DNA of 64,000 nt from Hansschlegelia beijingensis (GTDB lineage: Bacteria; Pseudomonadota; Alphaproteobacteria; Rhizobiales; Methylopilaceae): contig NZ_JACIDR010000003.1 in NCBI RefSeq assembly GCF_014196425.1, forward strand, positions 372,001 to 436,000, given 5' to 3'. Of this stretch, positions 57,136 to 64,000 are shown in pieces. A program made the position numbers and the translations under genes. Under the pieces are notes generated by a model. That model was not told the origin of the DNA. It was given only the letters and a program-made list of their open reading frames with translations, and did not search any database. Numbering within the stretch: position 1 is the first letter of the stretch; each line of letters starts with the position of its first letter.

Positions 57136-58047
57136 ATGACGTCCGCGCGACCCAGCATCGGTTTCCTTGGCATAGGCCTGATGGGCGCGCCGATGGCGCG
57201 GCGCCTGCTGGGCGCCGGCTTCGAGGTGGTGGCCTGGAGCCGCACGGCCGACAAGGCGCGGGCGCTGGCGCAGGACGGCGCGCGCGCCGCAAGCTCGGCG
57301 GCCGAGGCCGCGGCGGCCTGCGACGTGCTGATCGCCATGCTGGCCGACGGACCCGCGGTCGCCGACACGCTGTTCGGGGCCGGGGGCGCGGCAGCGGCGC
57401 TGAAGCCCGGCGGCCTCGTGATCGACATGAGCTCGATTCCGCCGTCGCTCGCCCGTGACCACGCCGCGCGCCTCGCGGGGCAGGGCGTCGCCCATCTCGA
57501 CGCGCCGGTGTCGGGCGGCACGAGGGGCGCGGCGGCCGGCGCGCTGGCGATCATGGTCGGCGGCGATCCCGAGGCGTTCGAGCGGGCCCGGCTGGTTTTC
57601 GCGCCGCTCGGCCGCGCGATCCGCGTCGGCCCGGCCGGCGCCGGGCAGCTCGCCAAGCTCGCCAACCAGGTGATCGTCGGCGTGACGATCGGCGCGGTCT
57701 CGGAGGCGCTGCTGCTGGCCGCCGCCGGCGGCGCCGATCCGGCCGCCGTGCGCGAGGCGATCCGCGGCGGTTTCGCGGAGAGCCGCATCCTCGAGGAGCA
57801 CGGCCGGCGCATGCTCGAGCGCGACTTCCGGCCGGGCGGCATGGTCGGCACCCAGATCAAGGATCTCGACACCGCGCTCGCCGCCGCCGCGGAGGCCGGC
57901 GTGACGCTGCCGCTGTCGCAGGACGTCCGCGACCGCTTCGTCGAGCTGCGCGACAGGTTGGGCGCCGGCGGCTACGATCACTCGGCGCTGCTGCTGCAGC
58001 TCGAGGCGATGGCGGGCGCCCGGCTGACCGACATCGCGCCCGGCTGA
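57136..58047 (+). CDS. Beta-hydroxyacid dehydrogenase (GarR/3-hydroxyisobutyrate type)
   Basis: 303 residues. NAD(P) site IGFLGIGLMGAPMARRLLGAG, substrate-binding signature LDAPVSGGTRGAAAGALAIMVGG, and catalytic Lys in GQLAKLANQVIVGVTIGAVSEAL. The family includes tartronate-semialdehyde reductase and 3-hydroxyisobutyrate dehydrogenase. The sequence does not settle which substrate is used. Divergent from bglX. Confidence 0.92.
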   Translation: MTSARPSIGFLGIGLMGAPMARRLLGAGFEVVAWSRTADKARALAQDGARAASSAAEAAAACDVLIAMLADGPAVADTLFGAGGAAAALKPGGLVIDMSSIPPSLARDHAARLAGQGVAHLDAPVSGGTRGAAAGALAIMVGGDPEAFERARLVFAPLGRAIRVGPAGAGQLAKLANQVIVGVTIGAVSEALLLAAAGGADPAAVREAIRGGFAESRILEEHGRRMLERDFRPGGMVGTQIKDLDTALAAAAEAGVTLPLSQDVRDRFVELRDRLGAGGYDHSALLLQLEAMAGARLTDIAPG

Positions 58048-58098
58048 CCCGGCGCCCCGCCTCCTTCCGTCCGCTACCGTCCCTCCACCGGTGCTCCG

Positions 58099-58455
58099 AT
58101 GCCGAACCTGTCGCCTGCGCTCGCGCCGCTCGTGCTTCTGCTGTGCTCGAACGTCTTCATGACGTTCGCCTGGTACGGCCACCTCAAGTTCAAGGCTGCG
58201 CCGCTGTGGGCGGCGATCCTGGTCAGCTGGGGCATCGCGCTGATCGAATACTGCTTCGCCGTGCCGGCGAACCGGATCGGCAGCGCGGTCTATTCGGGCG
58301 CCGAGCTCAAGGCGATGCAGGAGGTGATCACGCTCAGCGTGTTCGCGGTGTTCTCCGTCGTCTATCTGGGCGAGCGGCTGACGGTGAACCACGTCGTCGG
58401 CTTCGCGCTCATCGCGGCCGGGGCCTTCTTCGTCTTCAAGGGCCCGCTGCGCTGA
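58099..58455 (+). CDS. DMT family (DUF486) membrane protein
   Basis: 118 residues with four helices. LLCSNVFMTFAWYGHLKFK, WGIALIEYCFAVPANRIG, LKAMQEVITLSVFAVFSVVYLGE and FALIAAGAFFVFKGP match DUF486, a half-size DMT-type family thought to pair in the membrane. Function unknown. 51 bp after the dehydrogenase, same strand. Confidence 0.9.
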   Translation: MPNLSPALAPLVLLLCSNVFMTFAWYGHLKFKAAPLWAAILVSWGIALIEYCFAVPANRIGSAVYSGAELKAMQEVITLSVFAVFSVVYLGERLTVNHVVGFALIAAGAFFVFKGPLR

Positions 58456-59733
<1,278 letters not shown>

Positions 59734-59803
59734 CGCGGTCGAACGAAACCCGCGCCTGAAGCGTTCGGTCATCGCGGGGACGACACCCGGGAGACCCACG
59801 ACC

Positions 59804-60334
59804 ATGCACGCACTGATCAGGGCCGGCCTCGTCGCGGCCGGCTGCCTCGCAGCCGGCGCGGCGCTCGCGGCCGACGCCAGCCACCCGTCCGTCACGATCT
59901 CCAAGCAGCCGCGCTACTACCAGCCGGTGTCGGGCTACCAGACCGGCACGCTGACCTGCGAGACGCCGGGCACGATCGGCTATGTGGTCGGCTCGCGGCG
60001 CGAGCTGTCCTGCATCTACCGGCCGAGCGCCGGCCGCAACGCGGTCGACCTCTATGTCGGCCACATCAACAAGGTCGGCGTGGACGTCGGCGCCACCGGG
60101 CCGGGCGTGCTCGCCTGGGCGGTGCTGGCGCATTCCAAGGACCTCGGGCCGGGCGATCTGGCCGGCAAGTATCTGGGCGCCTCGGCGAGCGCCACGGCGC
60201 TGATCGGCGTCGGCGCGAACGTCCTGGTCGGCGGCTCGGACACCACCGTCTCGCTGCAGCCGATCAGCCTCGAGGGCAGCACCGGCATCGCGGTCGCGGC
60301 CGGCCTGTCGTCGCTGACGCTCGATCCGATCTGA
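59804..60334 (+). CDS. DUF992 exported protein
   Basis: 176 residues. Signal peptide ends near AAGAALA. The mature region has TGTLTCETPGTIGYVVGSRRELSCIYRP, the DUF992 core with two Cys, and a glycine-rich end VGVGANVLVGGSDTTVSLQPISL. Periplasmic or outer-membrane-associated, unknown function, typical of Rhizobiales. Confidence 0.92.
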   Translation: MHALIRAGLVAAGCLAAGAALAADASHPSVTISKQPRYYQPVSGYQTGTLTCETPGTIGYVVGSRRELSCIYRPSAGRNAVDLYVGHINKVGVDVGATGPGVLAWAVLAHSKDLGPGDLAGKYLGASASATALIGVGANVLVGGSDTTVSLQPISLEGSTGIAVAAGLSSLTLDPI

Positions 60335-60442
60335 CGCCGCCCGCGCTCGCGGGCTCGTGAAGACGCGCTGCGGCCGGAGGCGTAACCTCCGGCCGTCGTC
60401 GTTCGTAGATCGTCGCAGCGTATGCCTGCCGCGGAGACCATC

Positions 60443-61432
60443 ATGCTCATCCGACGCGTTCCGTCCTGGGCGATCCCCGAATCCGGGGCGACGCCCGAGC
60501 ATGTCTGGCTGAACCGCCGCAGCTTCATCGCGGCGGCTGGCCTCGCCGGCGCGGCGCTTGCGGCCTCGCCCGCGAGCGCGTTCTTCGGCTTCGGCGAGAA
60601 GAAGGCCGCAGCCCCCCAGCCGCCGGACCCCTCCGCCGGGCTCTACCCGGTGAAGCGCAACCCGGCCTATGTGCTCGACCGGCCGGTGACGCCGGAAGCC
60701 TACAATCTCGGCTACAACAACTATTACGAGTTCAACACCTCGAAGAGCGTCGCCGAGGACGCCGCCGCGCTGCCGATCCGGCCCTGGACCATCAAGGTCG
60801 GCGGCATGGTCGAGAAGCCGTTCGAGGTCGGCATCGACGACCTGCTGAAGAAGCTGCCGCCCGAAGAGCGGCTCTACCGGCACCGCTGCGTCGAGGCGTG
60901 GTCGATGGCGCTGCCCTGGTCGGGCATCCCGCTCAAGGACTTCGTCGCGATGGCGAGGCCGCTCGGCTCGGCCAAATACGTGGTGATGAAGACCTTCCTC
61001 AACCCCGACGTCGCGCCCGGCCAGGCGAGCCCGCTGTTCGACTGGCCCTACACCGAGGGGCTGACCATGGCGGAGGCCACCAACGACCTCGCCTTTCTGG
61101 CCACCGGCGCCTATGGCAAGCCGCTCGCCCGCCAGATGGGCGCGCCGATCCGCCTCGCCGTGCCGTGGAAATACGGCTTCAAGTCCGTCAAGGGCATCGT
61201 CAGCTTCGACTTCACCGACAAGCGCCCCAAGACGCTGTGGGCGGTCGCCGGCCCCGGCGAATACGGTTTTTGGGCCAATGTGAACCCGGAGGTGCCGCAC
61301 CCGCGCTGGAGCCAGGCCAGCGAGCGCGTGCTCGGCACCAACGAGCGGCGGCCGACCCTCCTGTTCAACGGCTACGCCGAACAGGTCGCCGGGCTCTACA
61401 AATGGCTCGGCAACGAAGAGCTGTACCGCTGA
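60443..61432 (+). CDS. msrP: Protein-methionine-sulfoxide reductase, molybdopterin subunit MsrP
   Basis: 329 residues. Twin-arginine signal NRRSFIAAAGLAGAALAASP (RR at 25-26). Molybdenum-ligand Cys149 in YRHRCVEAWSM. Family segments are PVTPEAYNLGYNNYYEF, VPWKYGFKSVKGIV and YGFWANVNPEVPHPRWSQA. Repairs oxidised periplasmic methionine. The usual haem partner msrQ is not adjacent. ATG 60443 follows GCGGAGACC. Confidence 0.95.
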   Translation: MLIRRVPSWAIPESGATPEHVWLNRRSFIAAAGLAGAALAASPASAFFGFGEKKAAAPQPPDPSAGLYPVKRNPAYVLDRPVTPEAYNLGYNNYYEFNTSKSVAEDAAALPIRPWTIKVGGMVEKPFEVGIDDLLKKLPPEERLYRHRCVEAWSMALPWSGIPLKDFVAMARPLGSAKYVVMKTFLNPDVAPGQASPLFDWPYTEGLTMAEATNDLAFLATGAYGKPLARQMGAPIRLAVPWKYGFKSVKGIVSFDFTDKRPKTLWAVAGPGEYGFWANVNPEVPHPRWSQASERVLGTNERRPTLLFNGYAEQVAGLYKWLGNEELYR

Positions 61433-61677
61433 GCCCTGCGCCGCGCCGCGCTCTTGCGGCCCCGTCGCGGAACTGCGGCGGGCGGCGGCGGGGCCTCCGC
61501 CTCGCCTGACCTCACGCCCTCCCGCAGGCTGCGGCCGAGCGCGTCGAAATCCACCCGGTCGCGCTGCTCGGCGAGGCACGCGCAGCCGAGATCGCCCTGG
61601 CAGCGGCCGGCCCTCCGGCAGCCGGCCGACAGGCAGGCGCGCCACAGCTCATAGGCGTCCGAGAGCTTCTTGCGCAC
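61396..61677 (-). CDS. Cys-rich small protein, possibly 3' half of a frameshifted gene
   Basis: From GTG 61677, the 93-residue frame reads VRKKLSDAYELWRACLSAGC then RRAGRCQGDLGCACL. This resembles a Cys-rich motif seen in small Rhizobiales proteins of unknown role. The sequence upstream stays open in this frame with poor composition. A neighbouring frame has a plausible start at 61901 (MALVPQSVWPRKAAYVAARR...), so a one-base shift may have split one gene. The 3' end overlaps msrP by 37 bp. Confidence 0.4.
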   Translation of the reverse strand: MRKKLSDAYELWRACLSAGCRRAGRCQGDLGCACLAEQRDRVDFDALGRSLREGVRSGEAEAPPPPAAVPRRGRKSAARRRAQRYSSSLPSHL

Positions 61678-61990
61678 CGCGAGCCCTTCCGGCGGCGGCG
61701 CCGGCAGGCCCCTCCGGCGCGCAGGCCCCGCGGGCGGGCAGGCGCGGGCGCGCAAGGGGCGGGCGCGGCGCGGCCATAGGCGGGCGGCCCGCGCTCCTCC
61801 TCCGGCGGCGAAGGCGGCACGGCGGGCGCGGCCGGCTGGGCTCGCCGCGCGGCCACATAGGCGGCCTTTCGCGGCCAGACGGATTGCGGAACGAGCGCCA
61901 CCGGGACCTCCTTCTGAAAACGGCGCGGGCGCGCGCACGAGCGTCGGCGTCTCCCGCGGGGCGAGGCCGCGCGTGAGCCGGATGGGGAGG

Positions 61991-62432
61991 CGCAGGGCGC
62001 CGGGCCACCGCATCTGACATTTCAATGCCGGTCGCCCGGCGCCCCACGCGCGGCGGTTTCGCGACGGCCGGGGGGATCGCGCTCCGGTCGCGGGCGGCCC
62101 GCAGCCCCTTGCGGGGTCGGTCCCTTTGCGGCCCCGGACCGGGGCTCCCGAAGAAGCCCGAACCCGAAAGGCCATCCCGCGCCTTAAGGCGCTCGAAGGC
62201 GCGGCCCCGTCCTAGTGCGGGGCGGGCGATCGCGTCTCGACCGGACGAGGGAAGAAAAACCTCAGCCGGAGAGCCCAGGCCGACGTCCCGAGCCGCGAAG
62301 GTCCGGCCTCCGCGCCGCAGGCGCCGCCCTCACATCCCGCGCGAACGGCCGGTCCGGACGCGCCTCCCCGCGGGAGAAGGTCCTTTGAACATGCACGGGG
62401 GGAGGGGAGGTGTCAAGGAAAAAAAACCTATA
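61991..62432 (+). repeat. Repeat family 1, copy D (terminus faces the STAND-like gene)
   Basis: Begins CGCAGGGCGCCGGGCCACCG. It shares GCGGGGTCGGTCCCTTTGCGG, CCGCGCCTTAAGGCGCTCGA, GTCCTAGTGCGGGGCGGGCG, CCGCAGGCGCCGCC and GGCCGGTCCGGACGCGCCTC with copy B. It ends GGGGAGGTGTCAAGGAAAAA. The low-GC cargo begins immediately after. No gene within. Confidence 0.78.
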
Positions 62433-62470
62433 GCTCCTTCGATTTCCCACGGGCCTCGCAACCTGCCTTA

Positions 62471-64000
62471 TCAGTGCTCTGCGGATGAATTGCCTTGCTC
62501 TCGGAAATAGTCAGACTCCTCCATGCTCCTAAGAACGCCGTTTACTGCCTTGGCGCCAGGAGCATCTTTCCGTAGTTCACGCTTAGCTTGTATCAGTGCA
62601 ATTAACCGTTTTAGGTCTTGCCTTTCTCTTAGAGAGTTCACGCCTGTCTGGAGTTGATCGAAAGTGACGAAGAGCATGGCTCTCATATAGAAGCTATTCC
62701 GGTTTGTGTCAGTTATAACGGACTCGGCTATTCGTGGCCAATCATTTGCTTTCGACCGTAATATAAGCGCGTATTTCAAGAGGAGCGAAAATCCCACATC
62801 TTTTCCATCCTCGACGATTTTCTTGAACGCCTCCGAAAGTTTTCTAGTGCCAATGTCATCTATTGCTTTCGAGGTGATGGTATTCGGGGTCGCGCACACG
62901 ACCTCGTAAATACGTTCATCTATCCCAACGCTTTCTTCAAAGTTCATTTCATTTAAGAAAGCGATTCCGTTCCAAGCAAATATACGACTAGTCGCAATTA
63001 CCGGAGAGAAGAAAAGCGCTATCTGGAATACCGCTTCATAGCTCTCAAGCACACACTCAACCGCAGTTCGTTTTGCGTGCCCTGAGACGTAGCTGCTATT
63101 TACCAGAGCGTCAATCAGCGCACGCTGCATTCGTGCGAGAGCCTGCTTCATCCGGTCAAACCGCCGAATGACAACAGTTTGGTCATGAGTTCGTCTCTCA
63201 GACAGCAAAGATCGCTTTACGTTATCAATTTCGGAGGCGGAAGTGGGGCCGGCTTCTATCGCTCGATTTATTGGATCCCAAAGCGCTCTCTCCTCCGACG
63301 TATTAATCGGCCACTGAAAATCGAGAAGGGGATCAAACCGCTCATCGAAATAACGATCTTTAAATTCATCGAGAGATGATCTGAGCTTGTGTGTTAGATC
63401 AACTATTAGCTCTGTGCTATCTACGCTCGTTCCGGAAATTACATCAACAAGCCCATCTGTATCCATATGAGAATCGGACCGCAAAAAGTCTGCGAGCAAA
63501 GCAGGGCGATCTGAAACATGGCGACCGAGAAAATAACTGTAGAACAGCCGATACCTAAATCCGTACGTAGATTCGACACTACATAATATCTTTGAATCAA
63601 GGAGCTCAGTTAAGATGGCTAAAGAATCGAACTGAATTAGTGCCTCATTCATCCATTCTTCACAGAATGCCGACCACTCAGCTTTGGTGAACAGTGACTT
63701 CTGCTGAGAAAACAAACGGAATACAAACGACCCGACAAGGTCTATCTTATTCCGCGAGTTGAATGAATCGATATAGTCATTACTTGGACGCGTTAGCACC
63801 TGCTGTATGTATCTCTCCATAATTTGGACTCTATTTAAGGGCTGGAAATCACCTTCCTTGTACAATATCGTTATGTACATTATCACGTTCGTGGGCGTGA
63901 GAGGGATGCAGAGACTTAGCAGGTCTGAGTAGACGCGATCAACCACGGATGAGATGATGTTGCTGTCGCTCGTCTCAAACACCGACGCTGTTAGCGTGCG
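62471..64000 (-). CDS. C-terminal part of a probable STAND/NACHT-type protein (5' part beyond window)
   Basis: At least 509 residues, open to the right edge; an internal GTG at 63982 is not the true start. The first visible ~150 residues (LTPTNVIMYITILYKEGDFQ, PLNRVQIMERYIQQVLTRP, then FVFRLFSQQKSLFTKAEWSAF and YGFRYRLFYSYFLGRHVSD) look like the winged-helix/four-helix segment after the NTPase of NACHT-type STAND proteins. The remainder is all-helical without clear repeats. Strikingly AT-rich compared with the genome. Its 3' end lies 39 bp from repeat copy D. A defence role is inference; no Walker motifs are in view. Confidence 0.5.
   Translation of the reverse strand, partial: RTLTASVFETSDSNIISSVVDRVYSDLLSLCIPLTPTNVIMYITILYKEGDFQPLNRVQIMERYIQQVLTRPSNDYIDSFNSRNKIDLVGSFVFRLFSQQKSLFTKAEWSAFCEEWMNEALIQFDSLAILTELLDSKILCSVESTYGFRYRLFYSYFLGRHVSDRPALLADFLRSDSHMDTDGLVDVISGTSVDSTELIVDLTHKLRSSLDEFKDRYFDERFDPLLDFQWPINTSEERALWDPINRAIEAGPTSASEIDNVKRSLLSERRTHDQTVVIRRFDRMKQALARMQRALIDALVNSSYVSGHAKRTAVECVLESYEAVFQIALFFSPVIATSRIFAWNGIAFLNEMNFEESVGIDERIYEVVCATPNTITSKAIDDIGTRKLSEAFKKIVEDGKDVGFSLLLKYALILRSKANDWPRIAESVITDTNRNSFYMRAMLFVTFDQLQTGVNSLRERQDLKRLIALIQAKRELRKDAPGAKAVNGVLRSMEESDYFREQGNSSAEH

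Overview
The window is a GC-rich chromosomal segment of an alphaproteobacterium, most likely Hyphomicrobiales (Methylobacterium/Methylopila/Hansschlegelia-like). This rests on family content (usg, DUF992, the LIV-linked DUF6867 protein, an ArsR-methyltransferase fusion upstream of metF/metH, PPDK, EgtB/EgtD), on the codon bias, and on characteristic palindromic intergenic repeats. Nearly all of it is densely packed housekeeping and metabolic DNA. Three short stretches of visibly lower GC interrupt it.

Layout. 1-3.1 kb: uvrB (cut by the left edge, with an in-frame palindromic repeat) divergent from aqpZ. 3.1-4.9 kb: low-GC insertion with one caspase-like protease gene. 4.9-5.7 kb: two kinds of non-coding repeat. 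5.7-11.7 kb: AI-2E-type exporter, msrB, sorbosone-type dehydrogenase, polysaccharide deacetylase, mntH. 11.8-23 kb: ppdK, egtB-egtD, meaB, cell-wall hydrolase, P1 peptidase, murI, GNAT. 23-28.8 kb (minus): methionine-cycle operon sahR-like / metF / metH (in two genes), with a palindromic operator over an apparently leaderless promoter. 28.9-31.9 kb: ettA-tam-MOSC operon. 32-35.7 kb: repeats, a 40-residue membrane peptide and a two-gene Kiwa anti-phage system. 36-43.7 kb: DUF4260, serine hydrolase, outer-membrane barrel, diguanylate cyclase, btuB with its cobalamin riboswitch, ccdA. 44-49.4 kb: a complete branched-chain amino-acid ABC transporter. 49.7-61.4 kb: class D beta-lactamase-like protein lacking its catalytic residues, xdhC pair plus molybdopterin/MobA-like fusion, GH3 glucosidase, aspartate aminotransferase, msrP. 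62.0-64.0 kb: another repeat and a second low-GC block holding the C-terminal part of a probable STAND/NACHT-type protein, cut by the right edge.

How it fits together. Cobalamin links btuB, metH and meaB. Molybdenum cofactor links the MOSC protein, XdhC, the MoCF-MobA fusion and MsrP. MsrB, MsrP and ergothioneine synthesis form an oxidative-repair theme.

The most unusual pattern is at the low-GC cargoes (caspase-like protease, Kiwa with the small membrane peptide, STAND-like protein). Each lies beside a copy of one ~450-bp repeat family. In all four copies, including one truncated copy, the same terminus (ending ...TCAAGGAATTTATTC or close variants) faces the cargo. This suggests a repeat-marked insertion site or mobilising element for single defence cassettes. 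It is an inference from one window.
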